A stretch of DNA of 60,979 bases from Dehalococcoidia bacterium (GCA_021295915.1 JAGWBK010000008.1:978-61956), one strand, 5' to 3'; positions 40,594 through 49,335 are shown, counted from the first letter of the stretch. Notes: generated by a model not told the origin, from the sequence alone. Numbers and translations are program-made.

Positions 40594-42417
40594 CTATCTG
40601 TCGAGCCAGACACCCCAGAAGTGGAGCAGTCTGTGCGGCTCGTAACCCTTTACGTAATTTTGCCTGGCTACCAGGAAGTTGAACTGTCCCATCGTCAGGT
40701 AGTTTGGATTCTCGTAGTTTTCCTGCTGGATCGCGTCGGCGATTCTCAGCTGGTCCTCGAGAGTGCTGGCGAGAGGAAACTCCTCGATTAGCCCCTGAAT
40801 CTTCTCGTTCTGAGGCCAACCGAACCAGTTGCCGCTCAGTCCTACCGCGGTTACCGGGTCGAATGTCCCACCCCATGTGTGGAAGACGTTCCAGCCGCCA
40901 TCCGCGGGCAGCGACTTTTCGGCGCGGCGTGCGACCACTGCCGCCCAGTCCATCGAGGGCATTTCCACCTGGGCGCCTATCGATTCCAGGTTGCGCTTGG
41001 TTATCAGGCCTGAGGCGAAGAAGTCAGGGTAGTCAGTTGCCGCAAGTACGATTACAGGATCGCTGAATCCCGTATCTGCGACATATTCGTCCCACAGCTG
41101 CTTTCCAAGTTCAACGTTTGGCTCGGAATAGTAGACTTCGCTCCCAGCTTCGCTGGCGAGTGGACCTCCACACATGAACAGCGCGGGGCAGGTTTCCCAA
41201 AGGAACTCAGGGCCATATCCGGCCCTCATGTATTCCGCTCTGTCCACGACGGCCTGCACTGCGAGCCTTGCCCGCTGGTCGTTGAAGGGTGGGTGCAGGT
41301 GATTGAACACCAGCCATGGAGCTGCCCATGGGCTGATGGTGTCAACAGTAACGGTTGGGCTGTCCTCCAATGTGGGAAGCAGGTCACCGGCGATGCCTTC
41401 TGAGAAATCGGCCTGCTGGGTGAGAAGTGCGGCCACACGTGTAGCCTGGTCGGGCACCTCGGACATCACGATCTGGTCGAGGAAGGCCTCCTTGCTCCCG
41501 GCTGCTCCGTCCTTGGAATCCGATCTGGGTATGTAATCTTCGAAGCGTTCCATGACCAGACGGTTACCAGGCTCCCAGCTTACGAATTTGAACGTCCCGG
41601 ACCCTATGGTTCGCTCCGCCTCGATCGCAACGTCTGGAAGTGTCTCGTTGGCGACCTCTTCCTTGAATGCATAGACGGTTCCCCAAGTGCCCCAGAAGAA
41701 TGGCACAAGCCCGAAGGTCTTGCCCATGTCCATCTGGAATGTGAGGTCGTCGACCTTCTGGTACGACGGCTCTCCCAACTGGCGGATACTGATGCCAATC
41801 GGCTGTCTCTCTTCATACCGTGCAATGGACGCCAGCAGATCGTCTGTTGTGACATCGTCTCCGTCATGGAAGGTCATGCCATCCCGGATCTTAAAGGTGT
41901 ACGACTTAGCGTCGTCGGTCATGGACCACTCGTCGATCATCTGAGGCTGACTCTGCAGCACTGAGTCCCATGCAAACACAGCATCGTACATCTGTCGGGC
42001 AGTGTTGTGAGTCATAGCGGCTGTGGTCCAGACTGGATCGAGCGTTCTCAAACTCGCCTGTGGCACCCACTGGAGGGTTCCACCCTTCTGGATCATAGCT
42101 TCATCCATTGCCATGACCGGTGCACGCCTGGGCCTTGTCGTCTGTGGCGCTCCGATTGGGGCAGCTTCGGGAATCGAAGGAGCCTCGACTGCCGCCGCCG
42201 CCGGCTGAGGGGCAGCAGGTTGTTGAGGTGCCTGTGGCGCCGCTCCCGAACCTTGCTCCGGAGCGGCCGCAGGTGCCGCAGGTGCCGGAGCGGCAGGCTG
42301 TTGAGGCGCCGATGGCTCATCGGCGCTGGCACAGGCCATTAGTACAAGTACTAACACTGACAGCAGAGCCGCCGCCAACCATCCGAAGACATGCTGTGGG
42401 CGTCTTGGAATTCTCAT
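40594..42417 (-). CDS. ABC transporter substrate-binding lipoprotein (family 5, peptide/nickel type)
   Basis: 607 residues from ATG 42417, with AGGAG upstream; an upstream in-frame start at 42519 would place the signal peptide too far inside. Lipobox VLMAC follows a hydrophobic run; then an Ala/Pro/Gln linker of about 60 residues and a family 5 SBP domain (WVPQASLRTLDPVWTTAA, DGMTFHDGDDVTTDDL, TLEDQLRIADAIQQE). It captures a peptide-like or other organic ligand outside the membrane. Its frame is open throughout although both permease genes are damaged, so it is either a decaying system or works with permeases encoded elsewhere. Confidence 0.85.
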   Translation of the reverse strand: MRIPRRPQHVFGWLAAALLSVLVLVLMACASADEPSAPQQPAAPAPAAPAAAPEQGSGAAPQAPQQPAAPQPAAAAVEAPSIPEAAPIGAPQTTRPRRAPVMAMDEAMIQKGGTLQWVPQASLRTLDPVWTTAAMTHNTARQMYDAVFAWDSVLQSQPQMIDEWSMTDDAKSYTFKIRDGMTFHDGDDVTTDDLLASIARYEERQPIGISIRQLGEPSYQKVDDLTFQMDMGKTFGLVPFFWGTWGTVYAFKEEVANETLPDVAIEAERTIGSGTFKFVSWEPGNRLVMERFEDYIPRSDSKDGAAGSKEAFLDQIVMSEVPDQATRVAALLTQQADFSEGIAGDLLPTLEDSPTVTVDTISPWAAPWLVFNHLHPPFNDQRARLAVQAVVDRAEYMRAGYGPEFLWETCPALFMCGGPLASEAGSEVYYSEPNVELGKQLWDEYVADTGFSDPVIVLAATDYPDFFASGLITKRNLESIGAQVEMPSMDWAAVVARRAEKSLPADGGWNVFHTWGGTFDPVTAVGLSGNWFGWPQNEKIQGLIEEFPLASTLEDQLRIADAIQQENYENPNYLTMGQFNFLVARQNYVKGYEPHRLLHFWGVWLDR

Positions 42418-42501
42418 ATGTGCTCCTCTGACATCTCTAGTCGCGTGTGAATCTTGATACATTAGTATCGATTCGTAACCTCTATCTGCACGTCGAAGTT
42501 G

Positions 42502-42530
42502 AGTATATGTTCGATTCAATCGGGCGTCAA
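42502..42530 (-). promoter_or_regulatory. Sigma70-type promoter of the binding-protein gene
   Basis: Minus-strand TTGACG (42530-42525), a 17-bp spacer and TATACT (42507-42502), giving a leader of about 78 nt to ATG 42417. Confidence 0.7.
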
Positions 42531-42732
42531 CAGACCGTTAATCAGCCACTAGATGGCCGTTAACCTCACTGCATTGCCTCCATAACTTGCACTTCATATT
42601 GGCTGCCAACCCTGTGCATCGAAAGTAGGACGGGCGCGCCTCGGCAGATCGTTGACTTTCCACAACTCCAAGCCTAGAATCGAAATTGATGTCGTGCACT
42701 TCTAGCGCCGCTGCAATCCACCCAATTGATCG

Positions 42733-44226
42733 ATGGTGGATGCACACCTTACACACACCTCCCCAAGCCCGGAAACGTGCATAGTGCGTCCCTCATGGTC
42801 CCCTAAACCCGGTGACCGCGTGGTCAGACATCCAAGGCGAGTCGAGCTGAGCCCGGTTACGGTTGTTGTAGACACCCGCAAGGTCCAGCACAAAGCACTC
42901 GCCTCTCCGATGATCGTCATCTACGTATTCATCGGACTGATCATCGGCGGTACTGTACTGCTCTCCATGCCGTTTACCCAACAGGGTGGTGGGTTCACAC
43001 CGTTCATGGATGCACTCTTCACGGCCACCTCGGCGGTGACTGTTACAGGGCTTGTGGTCCAGGAGACCTCTCAGTACTGGACACTGGGCGGTCAGTTAGT
43101 CATCGCCGCGCTCATTTTCGTTGGCGGTTTGGGCTTCATGTCACTGGCTACCTTTGCGCTGATAGCCATTGGTCAGCGAGTTACCCTGCCGCAGCGTATG
43201 CTGCTGAGGGAGAGCTTCGGAGGAGACCTGCTCGGCACCGGCACGGGCGGTTTGATTCGCCTGACGGTGGGAATCGTTGTCTTTGCCGTCGGTGCCCAGT
43301 TCCTTGCTTTCGCGATCCTCGCAGTTAGGTTCTGGTTCATATATACACCCGACCGTGCGCTGCTGATGGCGCTTCTGCATTCGATCTCGGCATTCAACAA
43401 CGCGGGTTTCATATTCCTCACTGAAGAAGGAGGCATGGCGACTTTTCAGAACGACGGGACCGTTATAGGTGTCACCGCCGGGATGATCTTCCTGGGAGCT
43501 ATTGGCTTTGGTGTGGTAATAGACTCCGTTACCCACCGTCGATTCAGGATGTTTGGACTGACCACAAAATTGGTCCTTATCTTGACCTTCGCGACCATCC
43601 TCATAGGCATCGGCACATTCATGGTGTTCGAGTATCAGAATCCGCAGACGCTCGGTCCCATGCCCGTTTCTCAGAAACTCACAACGTCAGTATTTGAGTC
43701 GGTCAGTGGACGGACTGCTGGGTTTACAACACTCGATTACAGCGAGACTGAAGACGAGACCAACTTCATGATGACTGGCCTGATGTTTGTCGGGGGGGCA
43801 TCCGCGTCAGTAGCGGGAGGGATAAAGGTCAATACCCTTGCCATTATCCTTGTGGCGGTTCTTTCAACCATACGAGGACGTACCCACGCCGCAATTTTCG
43901 GGCGTGAGATCCCATTCGAGCAGGTCAGAAGCGCGCTCGTCCTGGGTGCGATCTCTACTGCGATCGTATTCAGCGTGATCGTCGCTTTGAGCATCACGGA
44001 CGGCGGGATGGACTTCCTGGACCTCTTCTTTGAAAGTGTATCTGCCTTTGGGACCGTTGGACTCAGCACCGGCATCACTCCACTGATAACGCAGTGGGGT
44101 CAACTCATTCTGGTTATTGCGATGTTCGTTGGCCGGCTCGGCCCGTTTACAATCGGCATAGCAATGGCCCAGGGGTCGTCGATTGACAACTATCGGTTCG
44201 TCCAGGAACGGGTTACAATAGGTTGA
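42733..44226 (+). CDS. TrkH/KtrB-family potassium channel-like transporter subunit
   Basis: 497 residues with about 10 hydrophobic segments arranged as four M1-P-M2 repeats. The four filter glycines are visible in SAVTVTGL, SAFNNAGF, GRTAGFTT and FGTVGLSTG. The N-terminal ~55 residues are hydrophilic. The start at ATG 42733 has only a weak ribosome site, so a somewhat later start is possible. Takes up K+ (or Na+-coupled K+) driven by membrane potential and is gated by the RCK proteins encoded next. The 315-base gap upstream holds the divergent promoter of the binding protein. Confidence 0.9.
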   Translation: MVDAHLTHTSPSPETCIVRPSWSPKPGDRVVRHPRRVELSPVTVVVDTRKVQHKALASPMIVIYVFIGLIIGGTVLLSMPFTQQGGGFTPFMDALFTATSAVTVTGLVVQETSQYWTLGGQLVIAALIFVGGLGFMSLATFALIAIGQRVTLPQRMLLRESFGGDLLGTGTGGLIRLTVGIVVFAVGAQFLAFAILAVRFWFIYTPDRALLMALLHSISAFNNAGFIFLTEEGGMATFQNDGTVIGVTAGMIFLGAIGFGVVIDSVTHRRFRMFGLTTKLVLILTFATILIGIGTFMVFEYQNPQTLGPMPVSQKLTTSVFESVSGRTAGFTTLDYSETEDETNFMMTGLMFVGGASASVAGGIKVNTLAIILVAVLSTIRGRTHAAIFGREIPFEQVRSALVLGAISTAIVFSVIVALSITDGGMDFLDLFFESVSAFGTVGLSTGITPLITQWGQLILVIAMFVGRLGPFTIGIAMAQGSSIDNYRFVQERVTIG

Positions 44227-44280
44227 CCACTTGTGGTGTCCAACTAATGACTCGATGCCAGTGCGGATGAGGGGAGCCCT

Positions 44281-44973
44281 ATGAAGAAACAGATCGCCGT
44301 ACTTGGCCTTGGAAGATTCGGTTCGAGTATCGCTCGCTCCCTCTATAACCTCGGGCACGATGTGCTGGCAATTGACAAAGATGAGAGCCGTGTACACAAC
44401 ATGATGGGGGCGTGTACCTACTCCCTCATAGCTGATTGCACAAATGAAGCTGTGCTCAGGGAACTGGGAGTTCCTGACTACGATGCGGCAGTAATCGCGA
44501 TAGGATCGGATGTCACGTCGAGCATCATGGCCTCGGTGCTCATCAAAACTATGGATGTCCCCTACATAGTGTCGAGAGCTCACAACGAGCTTCACGGAAA
44601 CACTTTGTCCCTCATTGGCGTCGACAAAGTTGTCCATGCCGAGGAGGAGATGGGCAACCGGTTGGCACACAGCATGTTCAATCCAAATGTTCAGGAGTAC
44701 CTGGAAATCACTCCCAACTTTGGTATCAGCAAGCTCAAAGTGCCCGACGAATTCAACGGCAGGACCCTTAACGAGCTTGGATTCTCGAGCCCAAGGAACA
44801 AGTACGGCCTGGTCGTGCTGGCGATCCGGCGCGGGCGAGAGGTCACGCTGAACCCAGATACCAATGACAGGCTTGGTGGAGGTGACTGGTTGGTACTCGC
44901 CGGACATGACTCAATGCTTGACCAGCTCGACGGCATGACGGACCAATACGTAGAAATGGACGCCGCGAATTGA
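44281..44973 (+). CDS. TrkA/KtrA-type RCK regulatory subunit
   Basis: 230 residues, a full KtrA: RCK-N (residues 1-130) with nucleotide loop LGLGRFGSSIARSL and AIDKDES, and RCK-C (about 140-225) with ISKLKVPDEFNGRTLNELGF. Forms the octameric ring that opens the TrkH pore on ATP/NAD(H) binding. RBS GGGGAG before the ATG. Next in the cluster are a USP and two half-length RCK proteins. Confidence 0.9.
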   Translation: MKKQIAVLGLGRFGSSIARSLYNLGHDVLAIDKDESRVHNMMGACTYSLIADCTNEAVLRELGVPDYDAAVIAIGSDVTSSIMASVLIKTMDVPYIVSRAHNELHGNTLSLIGVDKVVHAEEEMGNRLAHSMFNPNVQEYLEITPNFGISKLKVPDEFNGRTLNELGFSSPRNKYGLVVLAIRRGREVTLNPDTNDRLGGGDWLVLAGHDSMLDQLDGMTDQYVEMDAAN

Positions 44974-45023
44974 TTCCTCACGAGTGTGTAGAGACCCTAA
45001 GGTTGGTTGAGGGACAATAAGTA

Positions 45024-45548
45024 GTGTTCAATTGGGCGAGAAGAAACAATCACTCCGGCGACGGGGAACAGGGCAACATCGGGCCCTCCTCAATCCTGGT
45101 ACTAGTCACTGGTTCCCCTTCGGATAACCTCGTTGTCAGGATGGCATGTGAACTCCTCGAATCCAGGCGGAGCACGCTGCGCTTGCTTTACGTAATTGAG
45201 GTCGCCCGGCATACGCCTCTGGATGCTGTGATCGACGACGAGGCTACCGCGGGTGAGCAGGTGCTGGAAGAAATGGAACGCGTCGCCAGCCGATACAACT
45301 GTATCGTTGAGGCTCATCTTGTGCAGGCACGGGATTCAGGGACCGCAGTGGTACGTGAGGCCGTCGAAAAGAACGTTGAGGCGATCGCAATCGGCACATC
45401 TGTGGTCGAGGCTTTCGGGCGCTATTCTCTTGAAGAGCACGTTCCATACATCTTGAGACACGCTCCTTGCCGAGTGATTCTGTGTCGTGAACTGACCCAG
45501 ATTGGGTCCACCATTCAAAGACAATCGCCTGGTACGAGAGCACTCTAG
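45024..45548 (+). CDS. Universal stress protein (UspA family)
   Basis: 174 residues from GTG 45024, with GAGGGA about 10 nt upstream. A ~28-residue polar N-terminal tail precedes the Usp alpha/beta fold: SSILVLVTGSP, LRLLYVIEV, LVQARDSGTAVVREAV, AIAIGTSVVEAFGR. The usual ATP-binding GxxGxxR-GSVS motif is not well kept (GTSVVEAFGRYSLEEHV), so ATP binding is uncertain. Placed between TrkA and an RCK half-protein with no gap to the latter, suggesting a regulatory role in the K+ system. Confidence 0.75.
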   Translation: MFNWARRNNHSGDGEQGNIGPSSILVLVTGSPSDNLVVRMACELLESRRSTLRLLYVIEVARHTPLDAVIDDEATAGEQVLEEMERVASRYNCIVEAHLVQARDSGTAVVREAVEKNVEAIAIGTSVVEAFGRYSLEEHVPYILRHAPCRVILCRELTQIGSTIQRQSPGTRAL

Positions 45549-45995
45549 ATGACGAACAACGGCGCGCCTCTGCCCATGATAAGGGGACTAAACCGAGTCT
45601 CCATTGGCGGGTGTGGCAGGACCGGCGCCTCAATTGCCACGGCGTTGTGCCGTCCGGGAAGAACTGTCCACATTCTCGATTCTTCAGTGGACGCGTTCAA
45701 CCATCTTCCACGAGACATCGTGCGTAATGGACTACTGGTTCCATTTCTTGCTGACATTACCCTTGAGTCCGATCTGCGAAAAACGGGGGTTCAGGACACT
45801 GACGTTTTCATAGCAACCGCAGGCTCCGACCCAGTCAATATTATGGCGGCGCAGATAGCTCTTCACATACTCGACGTTAACAGGGTGGTGTGTCGGTTGG
45901 ACGATCCGGTAAAGCGCGATCTGTATGAGGATCTCGATTTAACGATCATTAGTCACACGGAGATTCTAAGGGACCTCGCGCTTGAGCGACTCTAG
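45549..45995 (+). CDS. TrkA-N (RCK-N only) half-protein, first copy
   Basis: 148 residues. A Rossmann-type RCK-N domain: SIGGCGRTGASIA at about residues 18-30, HILDSSVDAF (acidic end of beta2), then a TRDITLES-like segment (VPFLADITLESDL) and VFIATAGSDPVNIMAAQIA. No RCK-C domain follows. Starts directly after the USP stop codon. Likely pairs with the next, similar protein to make a two-chain regulator. Confidence 0.82.
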   Translation: MTNNGAPLPMIRGLNRVSIGGCGRTGASIATALCRPGRTVHILDSSVDAFNHLPRDIVRNGLLVPFLADITLESDLRKTGVQDTDVFIATAGSDPVNIMAAQIALHILDVNRVVCRLDDPVKRDLYEDLDLTIISHTEILRDLALERL

Positions 45996-46022
45996 GCGGG
46001 CAATGCAGGTCCAGTCTAAATT

Positions 46023-46451
46023 ATGTATGCCATCATAGTGGGCGCCGGCCGGGTAGGGACAGCAATTGCACGCTGGCTGCTGGATGCTGAACAGGAGATT
46101 ACGGTCATCGATCGAGACCCAGAGAGGTTCGCCGCAATCGAAGACGAACTGGGAAGCGTGGCCGTACGTGGGGACGCAACCGAGTCTCAAGTCCTCTGGC
46201 AAGCTGGCGCCAGTCGCGCTGACGTACTTATAGCAACTGGCCGAAGGGACGACGAAAATCTGGTCATCTGCCAGATGGCGGCAAATCTATTCGGAGTTGG
46301 CAGGGTGCTGTCGATTGTCAGCATTTCTGAGCACGTCGAGCTCTTCAATCGGTTGGGCGTAAGCGAATCGATTGATATGACTGCGATCCTGGTTGATGCA
46401 ATTGAGGAGCGCCTTGGAGGACTGCTGGTAGATGACGTCGGAGGAAGCTGA
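46023..46451 (+). CDS. TrkA-N (RCK-N only) half-protein, second copy
   Basis: 142 residues, RCK-N only: IIVGAGRVGTAIARWLL, VIDRDPERF, VRGDATESQVLWQAG and VLIATGRRDDENLVICQMA are well conserved, more so than in the preceding copy. Lacks RCK-C. Its stop overlaps the start of pheA (ATGA-like TGATG), so the potassium cluster runs into pheA. Confidence 0.85.
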   Translation: MYAIIVGAGRVGTAIARWLLDAEQEITVIDRDPERFAAIEDELGSVAVRGDATESQVLWQAGASRADVLIATGRRDDENLVICQMAANLFGVGRVLSIVSISEHVELFNRLGVSESIDMTAILVDAIEERLGGLLVDDVGGS

Positions 46452-47284
46452 TGGCTGACCGGCTGGCCTATCTTGGCCCAGAGGGCACTTATAGCGAACA
46501 GGCAGCGATCGACTATGATCCGCGACTAGAACGCGTCGCGTATAACGCGATTCCTCTTGTAGTCGCAGCGGCAGGTAATCGGGAAGTCGATGAGGCGATC
46601 GTTCCCATAGAGAACAGCCTCGAGGGTACCGTCACATTTACTGTCGACCTGCTTATCCACGAGTCGAGCCTTAAAATTAGAGGCGAGGTGGTGGTGCCCA
46701 TTCATCACTGCCTCCTGATTGATCCTGGCACCAGGCTGGATCAAATCGAGGTCGTTTATTCGCACCCCCAGGCGCTCGCGCAGTGCCGAGGTTACCTTAC
46801 GCGCAACCTTCCTAAGGCAGAGAGTGTTGCATCGCTCAGCACAGCCGGTGCCGTCCTGGACATGCGGGAGAGCAGGCACACCGCAGCCGCTATCTCCAGC
46901 AAGCGCGCCGCTGAGCTCTTCGACGCAACCATTCTCGATGCAAACATAGAAGACGTTTTCAACAATCAGACTCGATTTGTGGTGCTGGGAGAGTCTGACA
47001 GCAGGCCTACTGGAAGGGACAGGACATCAATCTGCTTCGACTTCGCGCAGGATGCTCCGGGTGTTCTCTACGATACCCTGGGGGAGTTGGCCCGAAGAGG
47101 CATCAACATGATCAAGATTGAGTCGAGACCTGATAGAAGAAGTCTTGGACAGTATGTGTTCCTCATAGACTTGGAAGGGCATCGCGAGGACGACATCATT
47201 CGAGATGCACTGGAAGGGATTAGGTCGAGAGTGTCGATGTTCAAGGTACTTGGTTCATACCCACGGGCGTCGATACCCGACTGA
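46451..47284 (+). CDS. pheA: Prephenate dehydratase
   Basis: 277 residues, monofunctional. Catalytic domain: YLGPEGTYSEQAA, AIVPIENSLEGTV, HHCLL, SHPQALAQC, STAGAV and NQTRFVVLG (TRF motif). C-terminal ACT domain for Phe regulation with PGVLYDTLGELARRGINMIKIESRP. Converts prephenate to phenylpyruvate. No chorismate mutase domain. Its start overlaps the RCK gene stop, and a terminator follows at 47312. Confidence 0.92.
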   Translation: MADRLAYLGPEGTYSEQAAIDYDPRLERVAYNAIPLVVAAAGNREVDEAIVPIENSLEGTVTFTVDLLIHESSLKIRGEVVVPIHHCLLIDPGTRLDQIEVVYSHPQALAQCRGYLTRNLPKAESVASLSTAGAVLDMRESRHTAAAISSKRAAELFDATILDANIEDVFNNQTRFVVLGESDSRPTGRDRTSICFDFAQDAPGVLYDTLGELARRGINMIKIESRPDRRSLGQYVFLIDLEGHREDDIIRDALEGIRSRVSMFKVLGSYPRASIPD

Positions 47285-47311
47285 CGTAATATGCGCCAGA
47301 CTGCAGAAAGC

Positions 47312-47340
47312 AAAGGGCCGGCCAACAATGCCGGCCCTTT
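47312..47340 (+). terminator. Terminator after pheA, probably bidirectional
   Basis: AAAGGGCCGGC (47312-47322) pairs with GCCGGCCCTTT (47330-47340), 11 bp with a 7-nt loop and A/T-rich ends on both sides. Sits between pheA (+) and the YtxH gene (-), serving both. Confidence 0.75.
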
Positions 47341-47367
47341 AGCTTAACGTGGTCTGACTTCGGTCTT

Positions 47368-47763
47368 CTAAGTGGTGCCGTCCTCAGGCTTTGCTGAGTC
47401 ATCTCCATTGGAAATCTTGGACCTGACGGCATCCACACCCTGGCGCGCGCTTGCAACAGCGCTCGTTCCTGCTTCGCGGGCTGCGCCAAGGGTTGTCGAT
47501 CCTCTTTCTCGAAGGGAGTCCACGGCTGGACCCACGCGGTCTCCCACGGTGCTCATGTCTGGCACGCCCCGCGAACGCATTTCAGCCGCCATTTGTGCCG
47601 CAATCTCGTCCGCTCGTGTGCGCCAAGCGTCACCCATCTCCATGAGCTCTGCACGAGTCTGCGAGCCAGGCTTCGGAGCGAGTAGGAGGCCCAGGAATCC
47701 GCCGATTATGCCTCCAACCAGGAAGCCGACCAGGAAGCCCCCGCCGCCATTGTTGTTCGCCAT
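47368..47763 (-). CDS. YtxH-domain protein
   Basis: 131 residues, with GGAGG upstream of ATG 47763. Gly-rich membrane segment GFLVGFLVGGIIGGFLGLLLAPKPG, the YtxH signature, followed by a long amphipathic helical region with Ala-rich repeats (GSTTLGAAREAGTSAVASARQ). YtxH proteins are small envelope or stress-related proteins of unclear role. The partner gene upstream on the same strand is also a small one-segment membrane protein. Confidence 0.82.
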   Translation of the reverse strand: MANNNGGGGFLVGFLVGGIIGGFLGLLLAPKPGSQTRAELMEMGDAWRTRADEIAAQMAAEMRSRGVPDMSTVGDRVGPAVDSLRERGSTTLGAAREAGTSAVASARQGVDAVRSKISNGDDSAKPEDGTT

Positions 47764-47780
47764 CTTATTTCCTCCTGAAT

Positions 47781-48062
47781 TCAGTTGCCATTCGAGCGGC
47801 GCCTACGTCGGAACAGACCAATCAGGAATCCGACAGCGCTGCCAAGTCTTCGACTGTTGCCTACGTTTTCGGTCGCTGGGTTGATAACTCTTTCGGATAC
47901 GGTCTCTGCGGCGTCCTGCACAGTTTCCAACGTAGATTGGGCTGTACTGAGTAGCTTGCTGATTAGCGCGAAGACAACAAAGAAACCTATCAGGACGGCG
48001 GTTAGCAATATGAGCAACACGACATCCGTCACCAATCCTACGATTGTTGCGATGTCGCTGAC
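47781..48062 (-). CDS. Small membrane protein with one transmembrane segment (DUF948-like)
   Basis: 93 residues from GTG 48062, chosen because GGAAGGGG lies 5 nt upstream; a TTG at 48077 overlaps that site. Transmembrane segment around VTDVVLLILLTAVLIGFFVVFAL, then a coiled-coil-like region (STLETVQDAAETVSERV) and a basic tail RRRRR. The pattern is similar to DUF948 proteins that accompany YtxH proteins. Likely co-transcribed with the YtxH gene 17 nt downstream. Confidence 0.7.
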   Translation of the reverse strand, partial: VSDIATIVGLVTDVVLLILLTAVLIGFFVVFALISKLLSTAQSTLETVQDAAETVSERVINPATENVGNSRRLGSAVGFLIGLFRRRRRSNGN

Positions 48063-48293
48063 TGTATCCCCTTCCAATAAAATCCCCGTTTCTCTTGCTG
48101 TTCTTTAAGCCATCCTAGCATGGGCCTATATGCCACGCAATTGAAAACTAGGTCATCGTTTTGTCTATTGAGGGCGCCTTGAAATGGGTCAATTGGCCCC
48201 CTCCAGGGCAGGGCCTCGATGAGTAGAATTGAGGGAATTCCTTAAGCCCGGACTAGCTGGCTATGAACAGGGAGACACGCGAAGAGAAAGAAA

Positions 48294-48316
48294 AGAGCCG
48301 GCGGGTTGCCGGCTCT
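48294..48316 (-). terminator. Intrinsic terminator of the MfnB-like gene
   Basis: AGAGCCGGC (48294-48302) with GCCGGCTCT (48308-48316), 9 bp and a 5-nt loop. Read on the minus strand it is followed by TTTTCTTTCTCTT, a good U-tract, 30 nt past the stop of the gene at 48346. Confidence 0.75.
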
Positions 48317-48345
48317 CTACAGACTCGATGTGGGGCCTGGCAAGA

Positions 48346-49335
48346 CTACGGCTTGATAAGCATCCTTGTGGCTCCTGTCTCGTCCTTGCGCTGCGTCAGC
48401 ACGTTGTGACTATGCTCTTCGGCCCATACGACCACGTCGTATGCATTGAGAACATCTGGAATTATAACTTCGATGAAGGACTCGCCGTCGACCTCTATCT
48501 GTGCAGTAAGTGCCGCCAGTATCCCGGCACAGGTCTTCCCAGTACCGTCTATGATATTCCAGCCGTTGGAGCTCTGGACAGTTGCTCCATTTCCAGCCAT
48601 GATCTGGGCTTCGCGCACACTGATTTTGCCGGTCTCACGCAGGTCAAGCTGCCGCCTGAACTCACCAACAGCGTCGCGATGAACGTCAGAAGATCGGTCA
48701 CCCTTCCGGCATACCGCTCCCCTCACTCCGACGATGTCTGGGTTGATCCGTGCAAGCTCATCCAGGTCGCTCATCCTCAAATGCCCGGACAGGGCCGTGG
48801 ACATACCGATCTCTTTGCCCTCCAGCACCATCTCACGGAGCTGTAGCTCAGGAAGGAAGTCGAAGAGGTTCCGGCCATCCTTCGTCAATGTATCGATGAG
48901 CCAGCCGTCGCACTTTCCTGCTTTTGCCAGTTCCACCATGTTGTCAGCTTCGAGACCACCGTAAAGAGGATTGTCCGCAAACAGGGAGCCTATGAGCTTG
49001 GTCTCGAACCCGTCGAGAGCCTCCCTGCACTCCAGGAGTGTCTCCACCGCCTGCTCGTACTCAGTCGTCATGAATCCAACTTTTACAGAAGTAGCGTCGA
49101 GCACTCCTGCTGCGTACACTGCCATCGCTACGGTGCCCGCCTGATTAGGGACGACCCCCAGCGTAACACTGGCGTGCCTTGCACCCGGAATGGCGTCGCG
49201 TACGGCCTTGACTGTAAGCGGGTGTGCCGAACCCACTAGTGCTTCCTGGAGGTTTTTGACATCAACGATGTCGGCCCCGCCATGCAGCGCCTCCGTGGCT
49301 TCGGGAAGGTTCTGGACGCTAACCATTAACAGCAT
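48346..49335 (-). CDS. MfnB-like (5-formyl-3-furyl)methyl phosphate synthase fused to a TusA-like domain
   Basis: 329 residues; ATG 49335 with AGGTGAG upstream. Residues 1-230 align by eye with archaeal MfnB (DUF556), the furan-ring synthase of methanofuran: VDVKN with K27, SVKVG with K85, IDTLTKDG with D148/K152, and IVGVRGAVCRKGDR. These match the catalytic positions reported for M. jannaschii MfnB. After a short link, residues about 257-329 look like a TusA/sulfurtransferase fold (GKTCAGILAAL, GESFIEVIIPD, VVVWAEEHSHNVL, TRMLIKP) with Cys269 in place of the CPxP Cys, though the Pro is lost. The reaction of the MfnB part is known in archaea; the role here is inference. Neighbour on the same strand is a DapA-family lyase. 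Confidence 0.8.
   Translation of the reverse strand: MLLMVSVQNLPEATEALHGGADIVDVKNLQEALVGSAHPLTVKAVRDAIPGARHASVTLGVVPNQAGTVAMAVYAAGVLDATSVKVGFMTTEYEQAVETLLECREALDGFETKLIGSLFADNPLYGGLEADNMVELAKAGKCDGWLIDTLTKDGRNLFDFLPELQLREMVLEGKEIGMSTALSGHLRMSDLDELARINPDIVGVRGAVCRKGDRSSDVHRDAVGEFRRQLDLRETGKISVREAQIMAGNGATVQSSNGWNIIDGTGKTCAGILAALTAQIEVDGESFIEVIIPDVLNAYDVVVWAEEHSHNVLTQRKDETGATRMLIKP

Noticed and set aside
42418-42732. c-di-AMP or other riboswitch before the potassium transporter
   Set aside because: No recognisable aptamer core; the region mainly holds the divergent promoter of the binding protein.
48229-48846. Long plus-strand open frame
   Set aside because: It overlaps the MfnB-like gene on the opposite strand, has no ribosome site and shows no protein-like motif.
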